The notes below the pieces were generated by a model. The model was not told the origin of the DNA. It searched no databases and saw only the letters and a program-made list of their open reading frames with translations. A program made the translations under genes and the position numbers. DNA of 64,000 nt from Methylobacterium terricola (GTDB lineage: Bacteria; Pseudomonadota; Alphaproteobacteria; Rhizobiales; Beijerinckiaceae). The DNA lies in contig NZ_VDDA01000007.1 in assembly GCF_006151805.1 (NCBI RefSeq), positions 202,841 to 266,840 of the forward strand, in the 5' to 3' direction. This document shows, piece by piece, positions 56,523 to 64,000 of the stretch (positions are counted from its first letter, which is position 1; each line of letters starts with the position of its first letter).

Positions 56523-57209
56523 ATGGGTCGGCTCGCAGGGTTTCCGTTCTTCAAGGACGCGGGCGTCGACCTGACCTCGTACGAATCGCGCTGCATCTGG
56601 CGCCGGTTCGACGCCAACGAGATCCTGGTCGATTTCGACGACGCCTCGACCGACGTCTACCTGCTCGCCGCCGGCGAGGTGCGGATCCTCAACCGGACGC
56701 AATCCGGCAAGGAGGTGATCCTCGGCGAGATGCGGGCCGGCGAGTTCTTCGGCGAGCTCGCCGCCATCGACGGGGTCAGCCGCTCGGCCAACGTCACGGC
56801 GCTCACCCGCGGCGAGCTCTGCGTGGTGCCGGCGGCGGTCTTCCGCGAGATCGTGTTCGCGGCCCCGCCGATCGCCGACAAGCTGCTGCGGCTGCTCGCC
56901 AAGCGCGTGCGGATGCTCAACGCCCGGCTGATGGAGCACGCGGTCCTCGACCTGCGCCACCGCCTCTACGCCGAATTGCTGCGCCTCTCCGCCCCCCGGC
57001 CCGGCACCGACGGCGAGCGCGCCGTGAGCCCGCCGCCCTACCACCACGTGCTCGCCGCCCGCATCGGCTGCCGCCGCGAGCAGGTGACGCGGGAATTCAC
57101 CGTGATGGCCCAGGAAGGCCTCGTCGACCGCACCCGCGGCGCGCTGATCCTGCGCCGGCCGGACATCCTCGAGGCGCGGGTGGCGGAGGCCCTGCGGGAG
57201 GACGCGTAG
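56523..57209 (+). CDS. Crp/Fnr family transcriptional regulator
   Basis: 228 residues from ATG 56523 (GTG 56499 in frame upstream is less likely). N-terminal cyclic-nucleotide-type domain (about 10-125) with GEVRILNRTQSGKEVILGEMRAGEFFGELAAIDG, close to the cAMP phosphate-binding cassette (GEFFGELA...SRSANVTA). It lacks the four N-terminal cysteines of Fnr, so it is not an oxygen-sensing [4Fe-4S] protein. C-terminal winged helix with VLAARIGCRREQVTREFTVM. Target genes unknown. A possible short leader with the G-rich 56430-56480 stretch precedes it. Confidence 0.92.
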   Translation: MGRLAGFPFFKDAGVDLTSYESRCIWRRFDANEILVDFDDASTDVYLLAAGEVRILNRTQSGKEVILGEMRAGEFFGELAAIDGVSRSANVTALTRGELCVVPAAVFREIVFAAPPIADKLLRLLAKRVRMLNARLMEHAVLDLRHRLYAELLRLSAPRPGTDGERAVSPPPYHHVLAARIGCRREQVTREFTVMAQEGLVDRTRGALILRRPDILEARVAEALREDA

Positions 57210-57284
57210 GCGGCCCGCCGTGGATCCTGGGCCCGGAGGTCCAGGTTCAAGACGCGCGCGGCGCAGCGTTACGAGGGGGTTCCT

Positions 57285-58160
57285 TCAACCGTCGATGGAG
57301 GACGGGCGTGGGGCCGTGATGAAGTCGCGGATGGCCCCGAACACCCTCTCCGGATCGTCCCCATGGATGTCGTGGGCGCACTGCTCCAGACGCTCGAAGC
57401 GCAAGAGGTGGGCGGGAATGGCCGCGGCCGTCGCTTCGGCCAGGGGCATCGGCACGATGGGGTCGTGCTCGCCCGCCATCAGCAGCACGGGGCAGCGCAG
57501 CGTGGCGAGGCCGTCGCGGAAGTCGAACCGCCCCTGCTCGTTGCGGGGCCCGTTGAAGTGCAACGCCACCTCCGTCCGCATGATGATGCGCGACAGATTC
57601 GGGGGCGGCCGGTCGCGCCGGTGCCGGTAGAACGGCCGGCATCGCTCGAGGTAGCGGGCCCGTCCCTCCGGGGTCGGGTTCATCCAGTAGCGTTCGGCCA
57701 GCGCGCCGATCTCGGGGCCGCCGAGACGCGCGAACGCGGCGAAGATCGTCGGGAAGTCGATCCTGGCGGCCGTGCTGAGCAGGGTGAGCTTGCCCGGGTG
57801 GTCGGGGTAGCGGGTGGCGTAGGCTTGCGCGACGAAGCCGCCGAACGACAGACCGCACACGATCGGGCGGACGAGACCGAGCGCGTCGCAGAGACCCTTC
57901 ACGTCGTCGGCCCACTGCGCCAGGGTCCAGGTCGCGGGATCGTTGCCCTCGCTGCGGCCGTTGCCGCGCAGGTCGCAAAAGATCACCTGCGCGACATCGC
58001 CGAGGCTGGCGAACGCCTCCTTGAAGCCGGTGTGATCCCAGCCCGGCCCGCCGTGCAGCATGAGGAGCGCCGGCTTCTCGCGCATGGTGTCGCCGTCCGG
58101 CACGAGGCCGAGATTCGCGACATCCACGAAGAGCCGCACACCGTTCACGGCGATGCGCAT
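57285..58160 (-). CDS. Alpha/beta hydrolase, proline-iminopeptidase-like
   Basis: 291 residues. HGGPG oxyanion motif at about 36-40, nucleophile elbow GLSFGGF (Ser about 104), acid in AGEHDPIVP and His in the C-terminal EQCAHDIHGD region complete a hydrolase triad. The HGGPG...DLRGNGRSEGND arrangement matches the proline iminopeptidase/epoxide hydrolase-like group (peptidase family S33). Substrate unknown. Downstream of clpP on the same strand with a 98-bp gap, so co-transcription is possible but unproved. Confidence 0.9.
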   Translation of the reverse strand: MRIAVNGVRLFVDVANLGLVPDGDTMREKPALLMLHGGPGWDHTGFKEAFASLGDVAQVIFCDLRGNGRSEGNDPATWTLAQWADDVKGLCDALGLVRPIVCGLSFGGFVAQAYATRYPDHPGKLTLLSTAARIDFPTIFAAFARLGGPEIGALAERYWMNPTPEGRARYLERCRPFYRHRRDRPPPNLSRIIMRTEVALHFNGPRNEQGRFDFRDGLATLRCPVLLMAGEHDPIVPMPLAEATAAAIPAHLLRFERLEQCAHDIHGDDPERVFGAIRDFITAPRPSSIDG

Positions 58161-58258
58161 CGTGTCGATCCTCGACGCGGTCGGGCGCGCTGACGCTCGT
58201 TCCTGGCCTGCCGCTCCAGCGCGGACGTCTCAGGCGCGGCCCTCGTGGTCCGTGCGAC

Positions 58259-58870
58259 CTACGCGAGGCCGCCTGCCGGCGCGGGAGCGAGGACACGGTC
58301 GACGAGGCCCCAGTCGAGCGCCTCCTCCGCCGTCATGAAGCGGTCGCGGTCCATGGCGCGCTCGAACTCCTCGTAGGACCGCCCGCAATGCTCGGCGTAG
58401 AGCCGCGTCATGCGCTGCTTGGTCCGCAGCGTCTCCGCGGCGTGGATGAGGATGTCCGACGCCTGTCCCTTGTAGCCGCCCAGAGGCTGGTGGATGAGGA
58501 TGCTGGCATTGGGCAGCACGGCCCGCTGCCCGGGCTCGCCGGCCATGAGCAGGAACGAGCCCATCGAGTAGGCCATTCCCATGCACAGCGTGTGCACCGG
58601 GGCGCGGATGTGGCGCATGGTGTCGTACATCGCAAACCCGCTCGTGACGACGCCGCCCGGCGAGTTGATGTAGAGGTGGATCGGCCGCGTCGGGTTCTCC
58701 GCCTCCAGGAACAGGAGCTGGGCGCAGACCAGCGCCGAGACCGTGTCGTTCACCTCTCCATTGAGGAAGACGATGCGCTCGCGCAGGAGGCGGGAATAGA
58801 TGTCGAAGGACCGCTCCCCGCGGCTGGACTGCTCGACGACCATGGGGACGAGCTGCATCGCGTCGCGCAT
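58259..58870 (-). CDS. clpP: ClpP-family serine protease, stand-alone copy
   Basis: 203 residues from ATG 58870, with a GGAGG 6 nt upstream (58877-58881). The frame open further upstream lacks a signal or RBS. Catalytic triad Ser102 (YSMGSFLL), His127 (HQPLGGYKG) and Asp176 (RDRFMT) is intact; the Ser-loop sequence GMAYSMGS differs from the canonical GQAASMGA and marks a divergent paralogue. LVPMVVEQSSRGERSFDIYSRLL is the conserved N-terminal start. clpX or a trigger-factor gene, which normally flank the main clpP, are absent, so this is probably a secondary ClpP. Ends close to the alpha/beta hydrolase start. Confidence 0.93.
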   Translation of the reverse strand: MRDAMQLVPMVVEQSSRGERSFDIYSRLLRERIVFLNGEVNDTVSALVCAQLLFLEAENPTRPIHLYINSPGGVVTSGFAMYDTMRHIRAPVHTLCMGMAYSMGSFLLMAGEPGQRAVLPNASILIHQPLGGYKGQASDILIHAAETLRTKQRMTRLYAEHCGRSYEEFERAMDRDRFMTAEEALDWGLVDRVLAPAPAGGLA

Positions 58871-58876
58871 CGGCGA

Positions 58877-58881
58877 CCTCC
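58877..58881 (-). promoter_or_regulatory. Strong ribosome-binding site of clpP
   Basis: GGAGG on the leftward strand, 6 nt before ATG 58870; it settles the start against the longer frame. Confidence 0.8.
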
Positions 58882-59098
58882 GATCTTCCGGGATGAGGCT
58901 GGAGCATCTTCCGACGAAGGAGATTGGTTCGTCGCAGAAAATGCGGCAAAATCGACGAGCGAGAGGAGCGTCTGATTGCAAAGCGATCGGGCGATGCTCT
59001 CGACATCACTCGCTGAAGCGGTGACCGGTTCGGCGAATGATGCAGAAGCGAGGGTTCAAGCAGCGTTGCGCCATCGGATCTTATGAGGACGCGCGGTG

Positions 59099-59455
59099 TC
59101 AGGCCGCGCGCAACCGGGGGGCGTTGCCGTTCGCGGCGGCCTTCGTCAGATGCGTGAACCGGGCATCCGTCAGTTCGTGAATGATCCGCAGGCAGGTGCC
59201 GCCCGTGCCGTTCGGGGCGATGCGGAACGTCACCGTGCTCTCGAGGTAGGGCGGGACGGCCTCGCGCATCCGGTAGCTGACCTCGCGCCCGGGCGTGACG
59301 GCGATCGGTTCGGGCGCGGCCAGGGCCGCCTCGGGCAGCCAATGCTCCCGAAGCGCCGGGAGGCTGAGCGCACGCCACACCTTCTCGGGCGGCTCGCTCA
59401 GCGCGTAGGCCTGCTCGATGCCGGGGCCGGGCTCGTGACGCGCCGGGTCGCTCAT
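59099..59455 (-). CDS. AHSA1/SRPBCC-type polyketide-cyclase-like small protein
   Basis: 118 residues, with the start of the AHSA1 fold (PPEKVWRALSLPALREHWLPE) and a beta-rich C-terminus (VTFRIAPNGTGGTCLRIIHELTD). Its ATG overlaps the upstream ArsR-type stop, giving the common ArsR-AHSA1 pair in which the SRPBCC protein probably binds a hydrophobic ligand. Shorter than full-length AHSA1 members (about 140). Confidence 0.88.
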   Translation of the reverse strand: MSDPARHEPGPGIEQAYALSEPPEKVWRALSLPALREHWLPEAALAAPEPIAVTPGREVSYRMREAVPPYLESTVTFRIAPNGTGGTCLRIIHELTDARFTHLTKAAANGNAPRLRAA

Positions 59456-59772
59456 TGGTCCATCTCCTTCAGCACGGCCTTGAGCGCGTCGACGCGGGCG
59501 GGCCAGTAGGCACGGTACTTCGCCAGCCATTGCGCGATGAGTGCCACGCCGGCCGGATCGACGTCGTAGTTCACGAAACGACCCTGCCGCGTCTGGCGCA
59601 CGAGCCCGGCGCCCCGCAGCACGGCGAGGTGCTGCGACATCGCCGGCTGGCTGATCGCCATGCCCTCGCGGAGTGCGCTGGCGTTCATGCACCCGTCCGC
59701 GAGCTTCTCGAAGATCGCGCGTCGGGTGGGGTCCGCCAGGGCCCGGAAGATGTCGTCCTCGACCATGACCAT
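59452..59772 (-). CDS. ArsR/SmtB-type regulator
   Basis: 106 residues from ATG 59772 (ATG 59766 is also in frame). The longer frame upstream overlaps the palindromic repeat and is rejected. Helix-turn-helix FRALADPTRRAIFEKLADG...ISQPAMSQHLAVLRGAGLV, the standard ArsR wing. It lacks metal-binding cysteine or histidine motifs of metallosensors and belongs to the group paired with SRPBCC partners. Likely self-regulating. It starts about 390 bp from the divergent-region MocR gene (same strand, separate promoter). Confidence 0.92.
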   Translation of the reverse strand: MVMVEDDIFRALADPTRRAIFEKLADGCMNASALREGMAISQPAMSQHLAVLRGAGLVRQTRQGRFVNYDVDPAGVALIAQWLAKYRAYWPARVDALKAVLKEMDQ

Positions 59773-59800
59773 AGATAAGCAGATGCTTATGTGAACCGCA
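59773..59800 (-). promoter_or_regulatory. Possible ArsR promoter/operator
   Basis: AT-rich imperfect palindrome (ataagcagatgcttat; arms ataagca/tgcttat) directly upstream of the ArsR-type start, as in many self-repressed ArsR genes. Pattern reading only. Confidence 0.5.
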
Positions 59801-59929
59801 AGCCCGGACTGCGGGCCGCGTGGCGCGAGAGCATCGTCCGCCGTGCGCGGGTGCGAGGACGGCAGCCCGTCATACGAGTTCCAGTTGATCTGCCCGAAGA
59901 CAGGAGAGCGCGTCTCCCCTCTCCCGAGT

Positions 59930-60075
59930 GGAAGAGGGGCCGGGGGATCGAAGATCCCGCGTGAGGGTGACACACTGCAATGTAAAGCTGTGACCGTCGT
60001 GCTGGCAGGTCGACACTGGGCGCTTCATACGGACCCGTATCACCCTCGCGCGATCTTCGATCGCCCCTACCCCAC
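59930..60075. repeat. Palindromic element, family III
   Basis: Inverted arms of about 30 bp: gggatcgaagatcccgcg...gtgagggtgac on the left (59944-59973) and its imperfect reverse complement on the right (60037-60068). The middle has mixed composition and is AT-richer than its surroundings. It differs in sequence from families I and II. G/C-rich hairpin pieces flank it (59911-59940 and about 60105-60125). Single copy in this window. Confidence 0.6.
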
Positions 60076-60165
60076 ACCTTGCAGCGATACCGGGCAAGCC
60101 CGGCATCGCCTGGAGAGGGGATCCCGCGCTTTGCTGACTGAATGACAGATCAGGCGGAAACCGTA

Positions 60166-61644
60166 TCACACGGCCGAGCCGACCAGATCCGGATCGGCAT
60201 CCCCGACCGCCAGCGCCTCCGCCAGCCGCATCGCCGCCGCATCAAGCTCCTGCGGGCGGCAGGAGGCGAAGCCGAGGAGCAAGCCGGCCCGGTCGGTGGG
60301 TCCCGCATGGAGCCGGGACAGGGGGAGCACGTCGAGGCCGCGGGTCGCGGCGCGGGCCGCCACCGCCACGTCGTCGCCCCCGTCGCGCAAGGTCGCGAGG
60401 AGCTGGAGCCCGCCGGCCGGCGCCGCGACGTCCAGCCGGTCGGCGCAGTGCGCGCGCAACGCCGCGACGAGGCGGTCCCGCCGCTCGCGGTAGAGCCGGC
60501 GCACCCGGCGCACATGGGCCCGGTAATGCCCGCGCCGGAGGAACAGGGCCAGCGCGTCCTGGACCGGGGAGGCCGCGAACAGGCCGAGCTGGCGCTGCGC
60601 GGCCAGCACCGGGGCGAGAAGGGGCCGTGGCACGACCATGGTGCCGATCCGGATCGCCGGGAGCGTCGCCTTGGAGAAGGTCCCGGCGTAGACGACGCAC
60701 CCGGCCTCGTCGAGGGCCTGGAGGGCGGGGACCGGCGCGCCGTCGAAGTGGAACTCGCCGTCGTAATCGTCCTCGACGACGATCGCGCCCGCCGCCTCGG
60801 CGCGGCGCAGGAGGGCGCGCCGCCGGGAGAGCGGCATTAGGCCTCCGGTCGGGAATTGGTGCGAGGGTGTCGTGACGACGAGCTTCGGGGCCGGCCCGTC
60901 CTCGGGGAGGGTGAGGCCTCCGGCATCGACGGGAATCGGGCGGATGCGCGCCCGGGCCGCCCGCAAGGCGGCCCAGGACCCCGGATAGCCGGGATCCTCC
61001 ATCCAGGCCTCGTCCCCGGGATCGAGCAGGATCGCGGCGATCAGCGCCAGGGCGGCCCGGGCGCTCGGCAGGAGGACGACCTGATCGGGCGACGCCCGCA
61101 CGCCGCGGGCGGCGGCGAGATGGTCCAGCAGCGCCGTCTGGAGGGCGGGGCTGTTGGCGACGAAGGGCGGCCCGGGCGGAGGCCGGCGAGCGGCCTCGCG
61201 CAGGCAGCGGGCCCAGGCGGCGTGCGGGAATTCCCGCGCATCGGGAAAGCCGGTGCGGAAGGGCCGCAAGCCCGTTTCCGCCGGCGCGGCCGGCAGGGCG
61301 GCGGCCCAGGCCGAGAGCGCGGGCCCGGCCGCAAGGCCATTGCGGCCGAGATCGTCGGGGCCTCGCGCCGGCCCCGGCGCGAAGCCGCCCTGCGCGGCCA
61401 CGACCGGTCGGCAGCCCTGCCGCACGACGAGGTAGCCCTCGGCCGCCAGTTGCTCCCACGCCGCCATGACGGTGTTGCGCGAGACGCCGAGATCCTGCGC
61501 GAAAAGCCGGCTCGACGGCAGCATCGCGCCGGGCGCCAGCCGGCCCCGGGCGATCAGGTCCCGCAGCTGCGCGGTGAGATCGGCCGACAGGCCGCGCCCG
61601 CGACACGGGTCGAGCGCAACCAGATCGGCGAGGACGGCCGTCAT
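60166..61644 (-). CDS. MocR/PdxR-type regulator: GntR DNA-binding plus aminotransferase domain
   Basis: 492 residues. N-terminal GntR winged helix (about 14-78) containing LPSSRLFAQDLGVSRNTVM. Fold-type-I PLP domain from about 125, with Asp292 region EDDYDGEF and the Schiff-base Lys325 in YAGTFSKATLPAIRIG. MocR proteins sense PLP or amino-acid adducts; some control pyridoxine, GABA, taurine or exporter genes. Divergent from an EamA exporter 107 bp away, a common arrangement in which the MocR protein activates the transporter gene. Confidence 0.94.
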   Translation of the reverse strand: MTAVLADLVALDPCRGRGLSADLTAQLRDLIARGRLAPGAMLPSSRLFAQDLGVSRNTVMAAWEQLAAEGYLVVRQGCRPVVAAQGGFAPGPARGPDDLGRNGLAAGPALSAWAAALPAAPAETGLRPFRTGFPDAREFPHAAWARCLREAARRPPPGPPFVANSPALQTALLDHLAAARGVRASPDQVVLLPSARAALALIAAILLDPGDEAWMEDPGYPGSWAALRAARARIRPIPVDAGGLTLPEDGPAPKLVVTTPSHQFPTGGLMPLSRRRALLRRAEAAGAIVVEDDYDGEFHFDGAPVPALQALDEAGCVVYAGTFSKATLPAIRIGTMVVPRPLLAPVLAAQRQLGLFAASPVQDALALFLRRGHYRAHVRRVRRLYRERRDRLVAALRAHCADRLDVAAPAGGLQLLATLRDGGDDVAVAARAATRGLDVLPLSRLHAGPTDRAGLLLGFASCRPQELDAAAMRLAEALAVGDADPDLVGSAV

Positions 61645-61751
61645 CCGCTGGTACCCCGGGAATGGCGGAAGCGGATCTCGGACGAGGTCCAGTCTGACGC
61701 TATGCCGGTCGCCGCCCCCGGATCAAGGCTGCCGGGGCGAAGGATGACGGC
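61645..61751. promoter_or_regulatory. Divergent promoter region, MocR-type regulator / EamA exporter
   Basis: 107 bp between the starts of the two genes. It probably holds overlapping promoters and the regulator's binding site; no direct-repeat operator could be assigned with confidence. Confidence 0.4.
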
Positions 61752-62657
61752 ATGCCCCCGAGTCTCCCGACACCACAGGTCTCGACGCCCAAGGCCCTGG
61801 CCGTCCTCGCCGTCGTCGTCACGGCCTGGGGCTGCAACTGGTCCGTCACCAAGCTGCTGGTCGCGGCGGTGCCGCCGCTCTGGACCACGGCGTTGCGCTG
61901 CTGGATCGCCTTCGCGGCCGTGCTGGTGATCCTCGCCGCCTCGGGCCGGCTGGTCCGACCGCCCCGCAGCGACCTGCCGGCCATCGCCGGCACCGGGCTC
62001 CTGCACATGGTCGCGTTCTCGACCTTGTCGGGGGCGGGCCTGACCTTCCTGCCGGCGAGCCAGGCGATCGTGCTCGGCTACACCACCCCGCTCTGGGTCG
62101 CCCTGATGGCGCCGCTGGCGCTCGGCGAGCGGCTGGGTCCGGGCCGCCTCGCGGGAGTCGGGCTCGGGCTCGCCGGCCTCGCGGTGCTGCTCAACCCGGC
62201 GGCCTTCGACTGGGGCCGGGCCGACACGGTGACCGGCTGCGCCCTGGTCCTGGCGGCGTCCGTGGCATGGGCGGCCAACATCGTGCTGATCCGGTCACGC
62301 CCCTGGCGCGCCGGCCCGCTCCAGCTCCTGGTCTGGCAGGCCCTGGTGGCGGCCCTGGTGCTGACCGGGCTCGCCCTGTGGCGCGACGGGCCGCCCCGCT
62401 TCGCCTGGACGGGCGAGATCGTCGCCCTGCTCCTCGCGAGCAGCCTCGTCGGCACCGTGCTGGGCTACGGGGCGATGGCGGTCGTGAACCGGAGCCTGCC
62501 GGCCGTGACCACCGCGCTCGGCCTCACCGCCACGCCCCTCGTCGGCATCGCCTGCGCGGCGCTGCTGCTCGGCGAGCGCATCGGCCCGACGCTCGCCGCC
62601 GCCGCGGCGCTGATCGTGGCGGGCCTCGTCGTCGGCGGGTCATCGCGGGCGCGATGA
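61752..62657 (+). CDS. DMT superfamily exporter (EamA family)
   Basis: 301 residues with ten hydrophobic helices in two EamA repeats (about 12-140 and 158-295). Marks of the family include the first helix VTAWGCNWSVTKLLV and PLWVALMAPLALGERLGPGRLAGVGLGLAG in the fourth/fifth helices. The exporter likely moves an amino acid, metabolite or nucleoside and is probably controlled by the divergent MocR-type regulator. Substrate unknown. Confidence 0.93.
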   Translation: MPPSLPTPQVSTPKALAVLAVVVTAWGCNWSVTKLLVAAVPPLWTTALRCWIAFAAVLVILAASGRLVRPPRSDLPAIAGTGLLHMVAFSTLSGAGLTFLPASQAIVLGYTTPLWVALMAPLALGERLGPGRLAGVGLGLAGLAVLLNPAAFDWGRADTVTGCALVLAASVAWAANIVLIRSRPWRAGPLQLLVWQALVAALVLTGLALWRDGPPRFAWTGEIVALLLASSLVGTVLGYGAMAVVNRSLPAVTTALGLTATPLVGIACAALLLGERIGPTLAAAAALIVAGLVVGGSSRAR

Positions 62658-62665
62658 GCGCCGCA

Positions 62666-63832
62666 TCAGGCCCCGGGGACGAACGGCAGGCGCCGGCGGA
62701 CCAGGGCGACGTGATAGGCCGCGCCGTGGGGCAGGGCGGCGTCGTCGAAATCGTAGGTCGGGTTGTGCAGGGGCGCCGAATCCTCGCCGTTGCCGAGGAA
62801 GACGAAGCACCCCGGGACGTGGGCGAGGAAGCGGGCGAAATCCTCCGATCCGGTCATCGGCGCCCGCGCGACGGCGACGGCCTGCGGCCCGAGCACGGTC
62901 CGGGCGGCGGCGAGCGCCTCCTCGGTCAGCGCGGGATCGTTGAGGAGCGGCACGAACTCGCGGGTATAGGTGACCTCGGCGGTGACGCCGTGGCTCAGCG
63001 CCGTGCCCTCGGCGATCACACGCATCTGCCGCTCGATCGCGGCGCTGACCTCGGGCCGGAAGCTGCGCGCATCGCCGAGGAGGCGCGCCTGGCCGGGCAG
63101 GGCGTTGCGGGTGCCGTCGGCGATCAGCTCGGTCACCGAGACCACGGCGGTCTCCGCCGGATCGAGGCGGCGCGAGACGATGGTCTGGAGGTTCATCACG
63201 GTGGCGCAGGCGGCGACCAGGACCTCGCTCGTCGCGTGCGGCCGGGCGGCGTGGCCGCCGACGCCCCGGAGCACGATCTCGAAATTGTCCTCCGCCGCCA
63301 TGATCGGCCCGGGGCGGGTCTCGAGATGGCCGACGGGCAGGCCGGGCAGGGTGTGCAGGCCGTGGATCTCCTCGAACGGGAACCGCTCCAGCAGCCCGTC
63401 CTCCAGCATCGCGAGGGCGCCGCGGCCCCATTCCTCGGCGGGCTGGAACAGGAATCGGACCGTCCCGTCGAACCCGCCCTCGGCGGCGAGCACCCGGGCG
63501 GCGGCGAGCAGCATCACCGTGTGGCCGTCATGGCCGCAGGCATGCATCGTCCCCGGCACCGTCGAGCGGTGGGGGTGGGTGCCCTGCTCGGCGATGCGCA
63601 AGGCGTCCATGTCGGCGCGGAGCGCGATCGTCCGGGGGCCGCTGCCGCGCCGGAGCGTGCCGACCACCCCGGTGCCGCCGATCCCCTCGGCGACGTCGAG
63701 GCCGAAATCCCGCAAGCGTCCCGCCACGAAGGCGGCGGTGCGCCGCTCCTCGAACCCGAATTCGGGATGGGCGTGGAGGTCGCGCCGCCAGGCGACCATG
63801 TCCCGCAAGGCGGCCGGATCAATCGTCGTCAT
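62666..63832 (-). CDS. M20 family metallo-amidohydrolase (YgeY-like)
   Basis: 388 residues. Metal site CGHDGH (C99-H104, His101), FQPAEEWG (catalytic Glu132/Glu133 region) and HGLHTLPG. The dimerisation/lid segment is VGGHAARPH, and the last His lies in APLHNPTYDFDD, as in hippuricase/N-acyl-amino-acid hydrolases (DapE/ArgE relatives). Its ATG overlaps the stop of the truncated upstream lyase-like gene (ATGA). In E. coli, ygeY is similarly next to the diaminopropionate ammonia-lyase gene ygeX. Confidence 0.92.
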   Translation of the reverse strand: MTTIDPAALRDMVAWRRDLHAHPEFGFEERRTAAFVAGRLRDFGLDVAEGIGGTGVVGTLRRGSGPRTIALRADMDALRIAEQGTHPHRSTVPGTMHACGHDGHTVMLLAAARVLAAEGGFDGTVRFLFQPAEEWGRGALAMLEDGLLERFPFEEIHGLHTLPGLPVGHLETRPGPIMAAEDNFEIVLRGVGGHAARPHATSEVLVAACATVMNLQTIVSRRLDPAETAVVSVTELIADGTRNALPGQARLLGDARSFRPEVSAAIERQMRVIAEGTALSHGVTAEVTYTREFVPLLNDPALTEEALAAARTVLGPQAVAVARAPMTGSEDFARFLAHVPGCFVFLGNGEDSAPLHNPTYDFDDAALPHGAAYHVALVRRRLPFVPGA

Positions 63833-64000
63833 GCCCCCTCCAGCGCCGCTTCGGTGACGAGGACGAGGATGCGGCTGTCCCGGTCGAGGCGCAGATCCGC
63901 CGCCCGGGCCGGATCGGCCAGGACCGCCAGCAGGCCGGCAAGGCCCGCCGCGCCGGACGGCGTCGTCGCCGGACCGCCCGCCTCGGCGAGGAGACGCGGG
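63829..64000 (-). CDS. PLP-lyase-like C-terminal fragment (diaminopropionate ammonia-lyase type), partial
   Basis: Only the last 56 or so codons before the stop at 63829 lie in the window. Reading leftward gives TTPSGAAGLAGLLAVL followed by LDRDSRILVLVTEAALEGA, close to the C-terminal pattern of beta-replacing PLP lyases such as diaminopropionate ammonia-lyase. The assignment is based on this short pattern and on the overlapping M20 gene, as in E. coli ygeX-ygeY. Too short to be sure. Confidence 0.55.
   Translation of the reverse strand, partial: PRLLAEAGGPATTPSGAAGLAGLLAVLADPARAADLRLDRDSRILVLVTEAALEGA

Larger units (their letters stand above)
59773..60165. other. Intergenic region with palindromic element (family III)
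   Basis: 393 bp between the ArsR-type gene start and the MocR gene stop, on the same strand. It holds the ArsR promoter near 59773-59800, where the sequence is relatively AT-rich (atagataagcagatgcttatgtgaacc, including an agcagatgct-type near-symmetry that could be a self-operator), and the inverted repeat element listed separately. Confidence 0.5.

Noticed and set aside
58259..58870. Suspected loss of the catalytic Asp in ClpP
   Set aside because: Careful alignment with E. coli ClpP shows the Asp corresponds to Asp176 in RDRF, which is present.
58871..58981. 37-residue N-terminal extension of ClpP
   Set aside because: No ribosome-binding site at the upstream start, while GGAGG stands 6 nt before ATG 58870. 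The canonical LVPMVVEQ start follows closely.

Overview
The window is uniformly very GC-rich bacterial chromosome. It reads like an alphaproteobacterium of the Hyphomicrobiales, most probably Methylobacterium or a close relative. This is inferred from gene content and arrangement: a hopanoid locus (hpnN, ispH, hpnH, hpnG), paired nth and DUF2244 genes, RND efflux loci and frequent GTG/TTG starts. No search was run. There are no phage genes, transposases, rRNA or tRNA genes, or CRISPR arrays that I can recognise. High GC keeps most antisense frames open, so many very long overlapping frames are not genes.

Layout. 1-1.2 kb: a truncated acyltransferase divergent from an orphan acyl carrier protein. 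1.5-7.4 kb: a leftward heavy-metal RND efflux cassette (small secreted protein, HME permease, adaptor with an extra N-terminal region, His/Cys-rich secreted protein). 7.5-13 kb: endonuclease III, DUF2244, a RecD2-type helicase, an FkbM methyltransferase and a DedA protein. 13.3-23.3 kb: a rightward MdtABC-like multidrug RND operon ending in an OprM/NodT-type lipoprotein; each of its three internal gaps holds a copy of one palindromic repeat. 23.4-28.4 kb: a fused peptide-ABC ATPase, phosphopentomutase, a cytochrome P450 and a TetR regulator. 28.4-30 kb: a SulP transporter.

30.2-36.2 kb is the hopanoid region: the RND exporter HpnN, divergent IspH (isoprenoid supply), HpnH (adenosylhopane synthesis) and HpnG (adenine removal). 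36.3-37.2 kb: a PIN toxin/antitoxin pair whose toxin gene carries two tandem repeats. 37.4-40.7 kb: a polytopic membrane protein, a GtrA protein and a HAD-UbiA fusion, together suggesting a polyprenyl-phosphate-sugar module. 41-44.9 kb: a DEDDh exonuclease, Ada, a small membrane protein and an RraA-family protein. 45.1-51.4 kb: a secreted Pro-rich protein and a complete peptide ABC importer operon led by a GlcG-family gene. 51.5-57.2 kb: PurU, a methyltransferase coupled to an ABC-F ATPase, a nucleotide-sugar dehydrogenase and a Crp/Fnr regulator. 57.3-64 kb: an alpha/beta hydrolase, a stand-alone ClpP, an ArsR/AHSA1 pair, a MocR regulator divergent from an EamA exporter, and an M20 hydrolase following what looks like a diaminopropionate ammonia-lyase.

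The most distinctive sequence-level structure is the set of three unrelated families of intergenic palindromic repeats. One supplies the stop codon of the recD2 gene; another occupies every junction of the mdt-like operon and abuts or supplies the start region of its last gene.
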